Shown piece by piece: positions 16,832 to 25,546 of a DNA stretch of 64,000 nucleotides. The position numbers and the translations under genes were made by a program. Source of the DNA: Desulfatibacillum aliphaticivorans DSM 15576. Lineage in GTDB: Bacteria > Desulfobacterota > Desulfobacteria > Desulfobacterales > Desulfatibacillaceae. The stretch is taken from assembly GCF_000429905.1 (NCBI RefSeq), contig NZ_AUCT01000001.1, positions 414,166 through 478,165 on the forward strand, written 5' to 3'. Positions within the stretch are counted from its first letter, which is position 1. Every line of letters starts with the position of its first letter. The notes under the pieces were generated by a model. The model did no database searches and had not been told where the DNA came from. It was given only the letters and a program-made list of their open reading frames with translations.

Positions 16832-17869
16832 TTACCAGACTTTTTCCATGAGTTCCCTGACCGGGGCGGAGTCCGCCTCCCTAAGGCCTGCGGCGGCTGT
16901 GGCTTTGTCAAAGGCGATGACCGCCTGCTCCAGGTTCATGGCTACTCCATTCTGGGTTCTCAAACCCAGGCTTTTGGCCAGCCAAAGCATCAAGGTTTCG
17001 CGAGGCTGATAGATGATGTCCATGACGTAGGCTTTGCCCATGCCCGCCAGACGGGAAGCGGAGGCCGCAAAATTAGCGGAGACGGCTTCCCTGGCGGCTT
17101 CCAGGAATCGGGCCTGGACGTTTTCTCCCAAGGGCACGCGCAAGGAGTCGTCAACCGGCCCCAGGGGCGTGAAGTGAAGATGGGAGTATGCGCCCCGGCG
17201 GTCCCGCTTGGAGCTTTCAAAGCCCAGGCTGGAACAATTGATCACGATGTCCACGTCCCCAAAGCTGCCCGCTTCCAGAGGAAAGGGTACGGATTTGGTC
17301 TTGCACTGCACGGAAAGTTTGGCGGCCAGCTTCTCGGCGGGTTCCGGGCTGCGATTGGCAAGGTACAGGCTGCCTCCCGCGCCTATGGCGGCGGCGACAT
17401 AGGCTGCCACGGCGTAGCCCGCGCCTCCGGTCCCGATCAAAAGGACGGTTTTTCCGGCAAGGTCTTCGCCGTAATCCGCCTTCAGGCAATGGATGGCGCC
17501 GGCGCCGTCCGTGTTGGTCCCCACCAGATCGTCTCCGTCGCGATAAATGCAATTGACCGCGCCAATGGCTTCGGCTTCGGGCTCCAGCCTGTCCAGAAAC
17601 GGAATCAGGGTGATTTTATAGGGCATGGTCACGGCGCCGCCCATGTATCTTTTGTCCGCTTTCAGCGCGGCGGCCACCTGCTCCAGCTTTTCGGGAACCA
17701 CGTCCATGGGGTGCATGAACCCGGAAATATTCAGACCGTCAAAGGCTGCGTTCCATAAAGAAGGCGACTTGGCCCCCTTGGAAGGCGACTCGCCCAGAAT
17801 GGCCGCGTACATTTCCGTCGCGTCCAGATCCAATCCCTTATTTTCGATCAAGTCCGTAACCTGCGTCAT
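16832..17869 (-). CDS. Shikimate dehydrogenase family protein
   Basis: A 345-residue NADP oxidoreductase of the AroE fold. Substrate-binding SPSLWNAAF, catalytic-lysine VTMPYKITLIPFLD, GAVNCIYRDGDDLVGTNTDG and the dinucleotide loop LLIGTGGAGYAVAAYVAAAI are intact. It is about 60 residues longer than typical AroE. The ATG at 17869 has GGAGGAAG seven bases upstream; a longer frame would overlap the oxidoreductase gene. Pairing with the DAHP-synthase-like gene suggests a private branch of shikimate-like chemistry. A second housekeeping aroE may exist elsewhere in the genome. Confidence 0.85.
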   Translation of the reverse strand: MTQVTDLIENKGLDLDATEMYAAILGESPSKGAKSPSLWNAAFDGLNISGFMHPMDVVPEKLEQVAAALKADKRYMGGAVTMPYKITLIPFLDRLEPEAEAIGAVNCIYRDGDDLVGTNTDGAGAIHCLKADYGEDLAGKTVLLIGTGGAGYAVAAYVAAAIGAGGSLYLANRSPEPAEKLAAKLSVQCKTKSVPFPLEAGSFGDVDIVINCSSLGFESSKRDRRGAYSHLHFTPLGPVDDSLRVPLGENVQARFLEAAREAVSANFAASASRLAGMGKAYVMDIIYQPRETLMLWLAKSLGLRTQNGVAMNLEQAVIAFDKATAAAGLREADSAPVRELMEKVW

Positions 17870-17900
17870 AGTGGCTCTTCCTCCTTGATGCGATTTTTTT

Positions 17901-18956
17901 TTATCCCTTGCCCAAACGTTCCGAAACAGCGTCGCCGGGGCTGGTCCAGCCGTTGGTTTCCACGCTGCGGTATATGGCGTGCACCAGGCTGACTGTCTTA
18001 GCCGCGGAAGCAGGCGAGATGGGCGGCTCCGGATTGCCGGCCGCCAAACGGTCCACGATGTCCTGCATGAGGGGGCCGTGGGACAGGCCGTATCCGGTGG
18101 GCACGTCCTGGGAATATTTTTCGGGAACCGCGTCGTCTTCGGGATCTTTTTCCACAAAGGTCCATGTATCGATGCGGTTCAACGCGATGCCGCCTATGAC
18201 CGCCATGCCTTTTTCGCCCACCACGGAAATGGAGGCCTCAAAGTCTTCGGGCCTGGCCGCGGTGGTGGCTTCGATGACGCCCATGGCGCCGCTTTCCAAC
18301 TGCACCACGGCCGTGGTGGTGTCTTCGGCTTCCAGCTTGTTCAGGGCGTTTGCCTGAGCCGCGCAGATTTTGGCCACCGGGCCGCAAATCCATTCCAGGG
18401 CGTCCACATGGTGGATGGCCTGCTGGTTGATCACGCCGCCGTCCATTTTCCAGGTGCCGTGCCAGCCGTCTTCATAATAGTCCTGGTAGCGGCACCAGCG
18501 CAGGCGGATGGTTGCCAGCACAATTTTGCCGAAGCGCCCGGAGTCCACAGTCTCCTTGAGCTTGACAACGGCGGGATTCAGGCGGTTCTGGAACACCGGC
18601 GCGTACATCACGCCTTTTTCCCTGGCCAGGGCTTCCATTTCCAAAACCTCGCCGGGCAGCATGGCCGGGGGTTTTTCCACGATCACGTGCTTGCCCGCCA
18701 TGATGGCCTGCCTGGTGTGCTCGGTGTGGTTTCCCGACTCGGTGCAGACCAGGACCGCGTCCACGTCCGGGGAAGACAGGATGTCATCGTACGAATCCAC
18801 GACTTTGGAGCCCATGAGGGCGGCCATTTTTTCTGCCCGTTCCGGGACAAGGTCGCAAATCATGACAGCCTTTGCGTTTTTCAACTCTTTCGCGAAAACC
18901 TCTGCGTACCGGCCTGCAACAACGCGGCCTGCGCCAACTATTCCCACCCGCAACAT
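17901..18956 (-). CDS. Gfo/Idh/MocA family oxidoreductase
   Basis: A 351-residue NAD(P)-dependent dehydrogenase. The N-terminal Rossmann loop is RVGIVGAGRVVAGRYAEVF and the conserved EKP triad occurs in GKHVIVEKPPAMLPGE. The catalytic helix region has NQQAIHHVDALEWICGP, with the His that acts as general base. Relatives oxidise or reduce sugar-nucleotide hydroxyls (WlbA type) or inositol. AGGAG precedes the ATG. It is the first gene of the DAHP/AroE triplet and could make or use a 3-keto sugar; the substrate is not determined. Confidence 0.88.
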   Translation of the reverse strand: MLRVGIVGAGRVVAGRYAEVFAKELKNAKAVMICDLVPERAEKMAALMGSKVVDSYDDILSSPDVDAVLVCTESGNHTEHTRQAIMAGKHVIVEKPPAMLPGEVLEMEALAREKGVMYAPVFQNRLNPAVVKLKETVDSGRFGKIVLATIRLRWCRYQDYYEDGWHGTWKMDGGVINQQAIHHVDALEWICGPVAKICAAQANALNKLEAEDTTTAVVQLESGAMGVIEATTAARPEDFEASISVVGEKGMAVIGGIALNRIDTWTFVEKDPEDDAVPEKYSQDVPTGYGLSHGPLMQDIVDRLAAGNPEPPISPASAAKTVSLVHAIYRSVETNGWTSPGDAVSERLGKG

Positions 18957-19013
18957 AGCATTTTCTCCTGAAAGTCCGGTTTATTCCATGTGCGCCCGGT
19001 TAAGGAGCGGCGT

Positions 19014-20720
19014 TTATGCCTCTGAAAGATCGTAAACATGATCCGCTTTTTTGATGGTAGACAGCCTGTGAGCAATGACGACAAGGGTTCTGCGTCCAGC
19101 CAGATCCTCCATGGCGGCGGTGATCTCCGCCTCGGTTTCCTTGTCCAGGGCGCTGGTGGCCTCGTCAAAAATGAAGAGCTCCGGGTTGCGGATAATCACC
19201 CGTGCGATGACCACGCGCTGCCTCTGCCCACCGGAGAGCTTGGCGCCTTTATCGCCCACCACAGTGTCGTAGCCATTGGGCATGGCGGCTATAAAATCGT
19301 GAATCCTGGCTGTGCGGGCGGCCTGGATCATTTCATCCTCGGTAGCATCGGGCCTGCCCGCCAAAATGTTCCCACGGATGCTGGCGTTGAATATCACCGG
19401 CTCCTGCCCCACATACCCCACTTTTTCCCGCCATGATTTCAAGGAATAGTCCGTGAGGCTCTTACCGTCAACCGTAATCCTGCCCTTTACGGGATGATAC
19501 AGCCCCAAAAGCAGATCGGCGATGGTGGACTTTCCGATCCCGGAAGGACCGATGATGGCGATCATTTTATTGGCCGGAATTTCCATGGAAAAATTCTGCA
19601 GCACGGGCTTGCCCGCCCGATAGGAAAAATCCACGTTTTCCAGTTTGATTCCCTGGGTAAGATTTTGAAAAGCCCGCCCCTCTTCCAACTCCTCCATGTC
19701 CTGGGGCTGGTGGATGACCTCGTGAATGAGCATCATCCCGGGTATGGCGGAAACGAACTTCATCCGCTGGGCCAAAACAAAAGACACGCAACTGAACATT
19801 TTTTGTCCGGCGATGACGAAAAAGCCCATCTTGGCCAGCAGGCCTGCGGCGTTGGCCCCGCCCAGGTATTGGACGTAAAAGATTACCGAAACCACACAGG
19901 TGACCACCAGGACTTCGATCAGGTTTTCGGGCATGTGGTTCATGATGGAAAACTTCGTAAAAATCTTCCGGGATGCCACAAGCTGGGTTTTCAGCAACGC
20001 GCGATAATAGCCCTCCATGCCCAGGGCTTTGACTTCCTTGATGGAGCCAAGGGCTTCCACGCCGATGAAGGCGGCTTCCTGGTCGATCCGGAGCCGCATT
20101 TTGCCGAATCGGAGGGAATACGCGTAAAGCACCTTATTGATCAGCCCAAATGCGGTAAGGGCCGCCGCGCTCATGATCAGGGTGACTTTCCAGTCCACCT
20201 TGAGCAAGACAGCGGCTATAGCCAGGCCCAGGATCAGCTTGGCGACAAGGTTAATTAATATAATAAAGGATTTGGCTACCCGAAGAGGCTCCGTGACGGC
20301 ATTTTGCAGTAAAATGCCCTGTTTGGTTTCCAACACCTGGGCGTAATCCTGCCGTAAATACCGAAACAGGAGTTTGGCGGACCAGATCTCGCGCAGCTTA
20401 AAGGTAAAATGGGCGTTCATGCCGCGAAGCGCGGCGGCCAATGCATTTTTCAGCCAAAAGGCGATCAATAAAAAAAACAAGGGGACCGAGGCCCGGTACT
20501 GTTCGGGAAAGGGTGCGGCCAATGTATCGAAAAAGCTCAGGAATCCGCTTTGGGGCGCCTCGGGGGTCATCAGGTGGGAAAGCACGGGAAGAACCATGCC
20601 CAAACCCAAGGCCTCGGTGAAGGCCGCCAGGACCATCACCACCAGGATGAACACGCCCATTTTGCGGTATCCGGTGGTCAGGTCTCTGATGACCGTGAAT
20701 GTATTTTTCTTTTTTTTCAT
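19014..20720 (-). CDS. MsbA-like ABC exporter, copy 2
   Basis: A 568-residue fused exporter clearly paralogous to the one at 707-2419 along its whole length (shared FFVIAGQKMFSCVSFVLAQR block). Six membrane segments are followed by Walker A GPSGIGKST, signature LSGGQRQR, Walker B FIFDEATSALD and IAHRLSTIKKADHVYDLSEA. The paralogue has Ala where this one has Ile in the Walker A loop. The upstream leader is also duplicated. Divergence along the whole protein argues for an old duplication and possibly different substrates. It probably flips lipid-linked products of the locus. Confidence 0.9.
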   Translation of the reverse strand: MKKKKNTFTVIRDLTTGYRKMGVFILVVMVLAAFTEALGLGMVLPVLSHLMTPEAPQSGFLSFFDTLAAPFPEQYRASVPLFFLLIAFWLKNALAAALRGMNAHFTFKLREIWSAKLLFRYLRQDYAQVLETKQGILLQNAVTEPLRVAKSFIILINLVAKLILGLAIAAVLLKVDWKVTLIMSAAALTAFGLINKVLYAYSLRFGKMRLRIDQEAAFIGVEALGSIKEVKALGMEGYYRALLKTQLVASRKIFTKFSIMNHMPENLIEVLVVTCVVSVIFYVQYLGGANAAGLLAKMGFFVIAGQKMFSCVSFVLAQRMKFVSAIPGMMLIHEVIHQPQDMEELEEGRAFQNLTQGIKLENVDFSYRAGKPVLQNFSMEIPANKMIAIIGPSGIGKSTIADLLLGLYHPVKGRITVDGKSLTDYSLKSWREKVGYVGQEPVIFNASIRGNILAGRPDATEDEMIQAARTARIHDFIAAMPNGYDTVVGDKGAKLSGGQRQRVVIARVIIRNPELFIFDEATSALDKETEAEITAAMEDLAGRRTLVVIAHRLSTIKKADHVYDLSEA

Positions 20721-20875
20721 AGGCTTTTGGGTATGGCCCTCGCTTAGTGTTCATTTTTTGAACACAGGAAGATTGCTCACATAACCGCTGGGAAGTCAAG
20801 GGAAAAAATCAAGCGGGCTTGGGGGCGACACCTTTGAAAAAGAGCCCGATTTATTTGAAAAACGTTGAGTTAATG
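20721..20875 (-). repeat. Leader shared by the two ABC exporter genes, copy 2
   Basis: Homologous to 2420-2575. The similarity starts at the exporter start codon and runs back to the stop of the rhomboid-like gene at 20870. A short frame beginning MNTKRG lies in the shared part. It is fused in frame to the exporter in copy 1 but out of frame in copy 2, so it is unlikely to be the real start. Function may be promoter or untranslated leader. Confidence 0.7.
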
Positions 20876-21607
20876 ATAGGTCGGTTTGTCGTCGTCCTTG
20901 CCCTTGCCGCCATCCAGGACGGTGAAGCGCTTTTTCAGGCGTTTCATTTTCCAGGCGAAGTATTGGGACTTGATCCACAGGATGGGGGAGACCCCCTGGC
21001 CGAATTTAAAGTACAGGTAACCGGCGGCCATGCCTCCCAGGTGGTAGGCGCCTGCGGGGTTGGACTTGGCCAGAAAAAGCACGGCGGTGACGATAATGGT
21101 CGCATAGCTCATGTACTTGGCTTTGATGGGCAGGACGAACATGAGCAGGATAGTCGCTTCGGGGTTTAAAAATCCGAAAACCACCACCATGGCCAGGATG
21201 CTGGGCGACATGCCCATAAAGGGTGGGGAAAAGGCCTGAACATTGGCCAGAAGCAGGCCGCAAACCAGCCCGCCTGCTGCGGAGATGTAGAAGAAAGCCA
21301 GGAATCTTTGCGGGCCGAAATATTGCTCCACGTGGTTGGAAAAAAAGAAGAACACCAGGCAGGTGAGCAAAAAGCCGATGGGGCTGTATGGGTTGTGCAC
21401 AAAGGGATGGGTGAAGATCTGCCACCAATCGAAAAGCCCGCTCCCTATGGGATAGACGGCCAGGCGGCTGACTATGCCCAGGTTGAGCCAGTGGGTTGCT
21501 GCCAGTTCCAGGACGTAGATCACCGCGTATGCGATGAGCATCTTCTTACCCAGGGAGGTGAGTCCCGGACCGAAGTTCATGGAGGCGTACTGTGGATTAC
21601 TCGGCAT
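20870..21607 (-). CDS. Rhomboid-like membrane protein with altered catalytic motif
   Basis: A 245-residue protein with about six membrane segments in the rhomboid pattern: WWQIFTHPFVHNPYSPIGFL, NHVEQYFGPQRFLAFFY and GAYHLGGMAAGYLYFKFG, which holds the expected catalytic His. The serine motif, normally G-x-S-G, reads GMSPS, so the residue after the candidate nucleophile is Pro. The C-terminus is a charged cytoplasmic tail. It may still be a protease or may be an inactive relative. The ATG at 21607 lacks a strong ribosome site. Confidence 0.75.
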   Translation of the reverse strand: MPSNPQYASMNFGPGLTSLGKKMLIAYAVIYVLELAATHWLNLGIVSRLAVYPIGSGLFDWWQIFTHPFVHNPYSPIGFLLTCLVFFFFSNHVEQYFGPQRFLAFFYISAAGGLVCGLLLANVQAFSPPFMGMSPSILAMVVVFGFLNPEATILLMFVLPIKAKYMSYATIIVTAVLFLAKSNPAGAYHLGGMAAGYLYFKFGQGVSPILWIKSQYFAWKMKRLKKRFTVLDGGKGKDDDKPTYH

Positions 21608-21667
21608 GACAAATCAAATCCATTTGTATTTTTGCGCTGTGAAATTGTTCTGCGCGCTGGGATGCTT

Positions 21668-23206
21668 TTAGTCCACCTTGAATCTGCCTGCAAGATCCTT
21701 GAGACTTTGCCCAAGAGACTGCAACTGGGCGGTGGCGTCCTCCAGTTGAACCGCGCCTTCCGTATTCTGCTCGCTGGCGATTCTAATGCTTTCCATGGCC
21801 TGGGTCAACTGGTCAAAGCCTACTATCTGCTGCTGGTTGGACGCAGCGATCTGGGCGGCGGACTTGGCCGAGTTTTCCACGCTTTGGGCAAGCACGGAAA
21901 TGGCCTCGCCGGAACGGCTGGCCAGCTTGACGCCGGTTTCCACGGCCTTGGAGCCCCGCTCCATGGCCATGACTGCGGCGCTGGTGGAAGTCTGGATATC
22001 GTTGAGGATGGCCTTAACCTGGGACGTGGCCTGCCTGGACTGGTCTGACAGGGATTTGACTTCCTGCGCCACAACGCCGAAGCCTTTGCCGTATTCCCCG
22101 GCCTTGGAGGCCTCGATGGAGGCGTTGACGGACAGCAGGTTGGATTCGTTGGCGATTTCGTTGACCGCTTCGATGATCTCTCCGATGTTTTGGGAGTGTT
22201 CGCTCAGCTTGACAATGCTTTCGGCAATGTATTCCATTTCGTCCTTGATGCGCTGCATGCCTTCCACGGCTTCTCTGGTGGCTGCCTCGCCTTCTTCGGA
22301 AATCTGGGCGGAGTCCTCGGCCTGCCGGGCGACCAGTTCGGCTTTTTCATGAGCCAGCATGCTGGTTTGCTTGACTTCTTCGGCCGTGGTGGAAACCTGG
22401 CTCATGGTGGAGGAGTTTTCCGTGGCGCTGGCCGAAAGCTCGGACGCCGTGGCGGAAATCTGGCTGGTGGAGGTTGCCAGGATGTCGGCGTTCTCCTTGA
22501 TTTTGCTCACCAAATGCTGAATTTTCTCCACAAAAACATTATAGCTGGCGGCAAGCTGGGCGATTTCGTCCTGGCCCGTGACTTCGATCCGGGCCGTAAG
22601 ATCTCCTTCCCCCTCAGCTATGTTTTTCAACACAGAGGCGACTTTCCTGAGAGGCTTTCCCACCACCCTGCCTATGGAAAAATTCAGCGCCACAAAAAAA
22701 GTCAGAGCAAGCCCCAGAAGCATTCCTAACATGCCGGCCATGGTGCTGTGGACCCGGCCCTTGATGTATTCCTGGGTGATGTAGGCCCGGACCCTGCCGA
22801 CCACCTTGCCGTCTTTCTTTATTTCAGCTTCCCTTTGGTAGCATTCCTGGGTGATCACATCGACGGAGGAAACCTCTTCGTACTCGCCGTTCCCCAAAGT
22901 CCTGACGCCTGTATACAACGTCCGGAATTTACCGTCCTTTTCCCCCAGTTCGACGACCACGGCATGGATGCGTTTGTCTACGGTTTCCGCACCCGTGATC
23001 TCCAGGATCAACGCCTTGTTTTTGGTCGCCGCGGCGGTTGACAGGCTTTCGGCGAGACGCAGTTTGGTGCTTTCCCCCAATTCCGTGAGGTAGCTTCTGA
23101 CCTGGCTGTCGACGAATGAATAAGTAACACGAGCATACAGCAGCATGACCACGGTGATGACGATAAGAAAAACCAGGCTGATTTTGGCGCGAATAGTCCA
23201 ACGCAT
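21668..23206 (-). CDS. Methyl-accepting chemotaxis protein
   Basis: A 512-residue transmembrane chemoreceptor. A membrane segment at residues 8-28 is followed by a periplasmic sensor of about 140 residues, a second segment near 165-190 (MAGMLGMLLGLALTFFVALN) and a HAMP domain with RKVASVLKNIAEGEGDLTAR. The long coiled-coil signalling domain carries the hairpin NLLSVNASIEASKAGEYGKG and FGVVAQEVKSLSDQSRQATS, which binds CheA/CheW. The ligand is unknown. It stands alone with no che genes nearby. Confidence 0.92.
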   Translation of the reverse strand: MRWTIRAKISLVFLIVITVVMLLYARVTYSFVDSQVRSYLTELGESTKLRLAESLSTAAATKNKALILEITGAETVDKRIHAVVVELGEKDGKFRTLYTGVRTLGNGEYEEVSSVDVITQECYQREAEIKKDGKVVGRVRAYITQEYIKGRVHSTMAGMLGMLLGLALTFFVALNFSIGRVVGKPLRKVASVLKNIAEGEGDLTARIEVTGQDEIAQLAASYNVFVEKIQHLVSKIKENADILATSTSQISATASELSASATENSSTMSQVSTTAEEVKQTSMLAHEKAELVARQAEDSAQISEEGEAATREAVEGMQRIKDEMEYIAESIVKLSEHSQNIGEIIEAVNEIANESNLLSVNASIEASKAGEYGKGFGVVAQEVKSLSDQSRQATSQVKAILNDIQTSTSAAVMAMERGSKAVETGVKLASRSGEAISVLAQSVENSAKSAAQIAASNQQQIVGFDQLTQAMESIRIASEQNTEGAVQLEDATAQLQSLGQSLKDLAGRFKVD

Positions 23207-23481
23207 TGTTATTATTTGCCCTTTCAGGATTATGTATGAAAATTAAAAAAACGCAACACGGGACGGGAAGAACTGCATTCTCCCGACGCTCTTCCGGCGT
23301 TGCGCTCTTGCGAACCCTAACACCCAAAAAAGTCCTGAAACTTTCCCTCCTCCCCATTTAGGCCGTCAACCAAAAAAGATTAACACAGTGCTTTCTTTTT
23401 GGCAATTTTTTTCACTAAGGAGATAAGGGCTTTATTTATATCATGATTTTGATGATTTACACACAAAACAAGGCGAAAAAC

Positions 23482-23523
23482 AAAAAAACGCCTTGTGAAA
23501 CAGGGCGCGTTTCGCAAGGCGTT
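23482..23523 (-). terminator. Rho-independent terminator downstream of the YedF-like gene
   Basis: On the minus strand AACGCCTTGCGAAAC pairs with GTTTCACAAGGCGTT (one mismatch, short loop) and runs straight into a T-rich tract (TTTTTTTGTTTTT). It lies about 30 bases after the stop at 23556. The rest of this gap (23207-23481) shows no gene. Confidence 0.85.
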
Positions 23524-23555
23524 ATTATGATTGACGGGAATGAGGGTAAAAGGAA

Positions 23556-24167
23556 TCAGACTTTGATCACCTTGTCCGCCAACTGCATGGACGTGACAAT
23601 GTCCAGCATGTTGGTGGTTTCGCCCACCTGTTTTTGCTCCAGAATTCCGAAATGATCCAGGCAGGTGCCGCAAACCAGCACGCTTACGCCGGCTTGTTCC
23701 AGGTCCAGTATATGGGGCAAAACCTGGGAGCCTTCAATGGCCATCTTCACCCCGCTGTTCACCAGGACCAGACGCCACAACTCCGGCCCCATCTCCTTTA
23801 AGGTGGCGATGTAGTTCATCATGAGCTTTTCGCCCAGGACGTCGTCGCCCCGGCCCATGCAATCGGAGGCGGCAAGCACCATGATTTTCTTGTGGGCGCC
23901 CGGAATGTCGCAGGCCAGATAATCGGGCTCGGGCCCCGGTTCCGGAGGCTCGCCCGTGGAGGAGGCGCTGATGGTGAATACCCCGCCGCTTTCTGTCACG
24001 GCGGACTCATACCCCTGGCTTTTCAGAAAACGGGTGACATTTTCCTTGGCGGCGCCGTTATCCACCAAAACCTTGATGGTCTCCGGCCGGCCGTCTTCAA
24101 CGGCTTTTTTCGTTTGTAATACAGGCGCGGGACAGGCCAATCCTTTGGCGTCTATTTCTATGGTCAT
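23556..24167 (-). CDS. yedF: YedF-like selenium-metabolism protein (TusA + DsrE domains)
   Basis: A 203-residue fusion. Residues 1-70 form a TusA/SirA domain with the conserved DAKGLACPAPVLQTKKAVED (the Cys in the CPAP motif carries sulfur or selenium). Residues 95-200 form a DsrE/F-like domain with VLAASDCMGRGDDVLGEKLM and SVLVCGTCLDHFGILE. The arrangement matches proteins annotated as selenium metabolism YedF, common in selenocysteine-using sulfate reducers. AGGAGG precedes the ATG, and a strong terminator follows, so it is a single-gene unit. Confidence 0.88.
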   Translation of the reverse strand: MTIEIDAKGLACPAPVLQTKKAVEDGRPETIKVLVDNGAAKENVTRFLKSQGYESAVTESGGVFTISASSTGEPPEPGPEPDYLACDIPGAHKKIMVLAASDCMGRGDDVLGEKLMMNYIATLKEMGPELWRLVLVNSGVKMAIEGSQVLPHILDLEQAGVSVLVCGTCLDHFGILEQKQVGETTNMLDIVTSMQLADKVIKV

Positions 24168-24204
24168 GAAAACCTCCTAAAACCTCGTGGTTATAATCAT
24201 GGGA

Positions 24205-24234
24205 GATTAACGCCGAATCCCGGCCCTGTGTCAA
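24205..24234 (-). promoter_or_regulatory. Possible sigma-70 promoter of the YedF-like gene
   Basis: On the minus strand a consensus -35 TTGACA (24229-24234) is followed after 18 bases by TTAATC (24205-24210), about 40 bases before the start codon and its AGGAGG site. The -10 is imperfect, so this is only a candidate. Confidence 0.4.
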
Positions 24235-24445
24235 ATTGAAAATATCGGACAAATTCAAGATGAAACATAGACAAATTCTATGCGTATTTCTCAAATGAGG
24301 GTCAAGTCCATGTTTGACCTTTGAGCCCTGGCAAGGCCGGATTTTATGAAAGGGATCAGGCGGCTTTTTGTTGGGCTTCGCAGGCAGGAATTCGATCAAC
24401 GCCGTTCGTCCGCCCATCTTCCCAAATTTTTGAATTCTTTCTAGG

Positions 24446-24480
24446 CCGCGCCTTTTGTCGCTGGCGCGGTTTTTTTCTCT
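24446..24480 (+). terminator. Strong plus-strand terminator with no plus-strand gene before it
   Basis: CCGCGCC and GGCGCGG form a perfect 7-bp stem around a ten-base loop, followed by TTTTTTTCTCTTTT. The T tract is only on the plus strand, while both neighbouring genes (24504-25175 and 23556-24167) are on the minus strand. It may end a small RNA transcribed from the 24168-24445 gap, or act against antisense transcription. No protein of useful length is visible in that gap. Confidence 0.65.
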
Positions 24481-24503
24481 TTTCGGGTTGTTTGCCTTGA
24501 TTT

Positions 24504-25175
24504 TCAGGAAAAAATAACCAGGCTGCGTTTGGCTTTTTCGATGGGCAGGGAGTATTCCGCCACCCTGGCTTTCAGGGGCGGGTCGTTCAGACAGGATTGA
24601 TCCAGTTCCTCAAGTTCCTGGGCGCCTTTGGGGCCTTTCATGGCGATGATTTGTCCTTTGGGCGCCAGCATGGGACGGGCCCAGCTCAAGATGGCCGAAA
24701 GATCGGACAGGGCCCGGCATACCACGGCGTCAAAAAGAAGGCCTTTATCCCCCTCTGTTTTCCAGTTTTCGGCACGGATATTGTATATCTTCACGTTGGA
24801 GAGTCCCAGTTCCAGGGCTGCGTGCCTTTGAAAATTGGCTTTTTTCCGGATGGTTTCAATGGACGTCAGTTGGAGGTCCGGCCTGAAGATGGCCAGCACC
24901 AGTCCGGGAAATCCGGCGCCCGATCCGATATCGGCGACTTTTGCGCCTTCAGGAATGTAGGGAATAAGCGCCAGGGAATCGGCAAAATGCTTGACGGCCA
25001 TGTCCCGCGGGTCCCTGATGGAGCTCAGGTTCACCCGGTTGTTGGCTTGGGCCAAAAGGCGGGCGAAGGCGGCGCATTTTTCCAGGGCGTTTTCATCCGG
25101 GGCCTGGCCCAGGGCTTTGGCGCCTTGGGAAAGCAGGTCCTTCCATTGGGAGTCTCCGGGTTTGATGAGCGTCAT
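24504..25175 (-). CDS. rsmG: 16S rRNA (guanine-N7)-methyltransferase RsmG
   Basis: A 223-residue SAM methyltransferase that modifies G527 of 16S rRNA. It has NRVNLSSIRDPRDMAVKHFA and DSLALIPYIPEG, then the SAM loop KVADIGSGAGFPGLVLAIFR, and the acidic loop IETIRKKANFQ. Residues AVVCRALSDLSAIL and IIAMKGPKGAQELEEL complete the family pattern. The ATG at 25175 overlaps the stop of the Smr gene by four bases. No gidA, parAB or dnaA-linked genes are present, so this is not the usual origin-proximal location. Confidence 0.92.
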   Translation of the reverse strand: MTLIKPGDSQWKDLLSQGAKALGQAPDENALEKCAAFARLLAQANNRVNLSSIRDPRDMAVKHFADSLALIPYIPEGAKVADIGSGAGFPGLVLAIFRPDLQLTSIETIRKKANFQRHAALELGLSNVKIYNIRAENWKTEGDKGLLFDAVVCRALSDLSAILSWARPMLAPKGQIIAMKGPKGAQELEELDQSCLNDPPLKARVAEYSLPIEKAKRSLVIFS

Positions 25176-25444
25176 TTTTTTGTCTCCAGCTCCACCACGG
25201 TGGCGCCCCATCCCCCGGATTGAGGCGGCGCAATGCCAAACGAGCGCACCATGGGATTTTTTGACAAACAGGAATGAACGCTTTTGGCCAGGACTCCGGT
25301 TCCTTTGCCATGGATGATCCGGACGGAGAAGATACCGGCTTTGCGGCATTCCTCCAGGTAATCCTTAAGCAGGCCGGAGACCTCGCCGGGACGAAAGGTA
25401 TGCAGGTCCAACTCATCGGTAATAGGGATTATAACAGGTTCCAT
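25172..25444 (-). CDS. Stand-alone Smr-domain protein
   Basis: A 90-residue protein consisting of one Smr (small MutS-related) domain: DELDLHTFRPGEVSGLLKDY, then VRIIHGKGTGVLAKSVHSCL (the conserved H-G-x-G loop) and GGWGATVVEL. Smr domains nick or bind DNA or RNA. Translation is probably coupled to RsmG through the ATGA overlap. Role inferred from the family only. Confidence 0.88.
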   Translation of the reverse strand: MEPVIIPITDELDLHTFRPGEVSGLLKDYLEECRKAGIFSVRIIHGKGTGVLAKSVHSCLSKNPMVRSFGIAPPQSGGWGATVVELETKK

Positions 25445-25546
25445 ATGCCAACAGCGCTTTGGGTTTAAGGTTTACAGGAATTTTCCTTTCATAACCGGGG
25501 GCGTTTGGCAAGGGGTAATACACATAGAGCAAGGATAGTCGAAAGC

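Noticed and set aside
15645..17009. Long plus-strand open frame of 454 codons
   Set aside because: It runs antisense to the DAHP-synthase and SDR genes, has no recognisable domain and its composition is that of a shadow frame.
24192..24197. Perfect TATAAT on the plus strand
   Set aside because: No acceptable -35 element lies 16-18 bases upstream, so it was not listed as a promoter for the possible small RNA.
24504..25444. Possible replication origin near rsmG
   Set aside because: No gidA, parA/parB, dnaA or DnaA-box cluster was seen; rsmG alone is not evidence.
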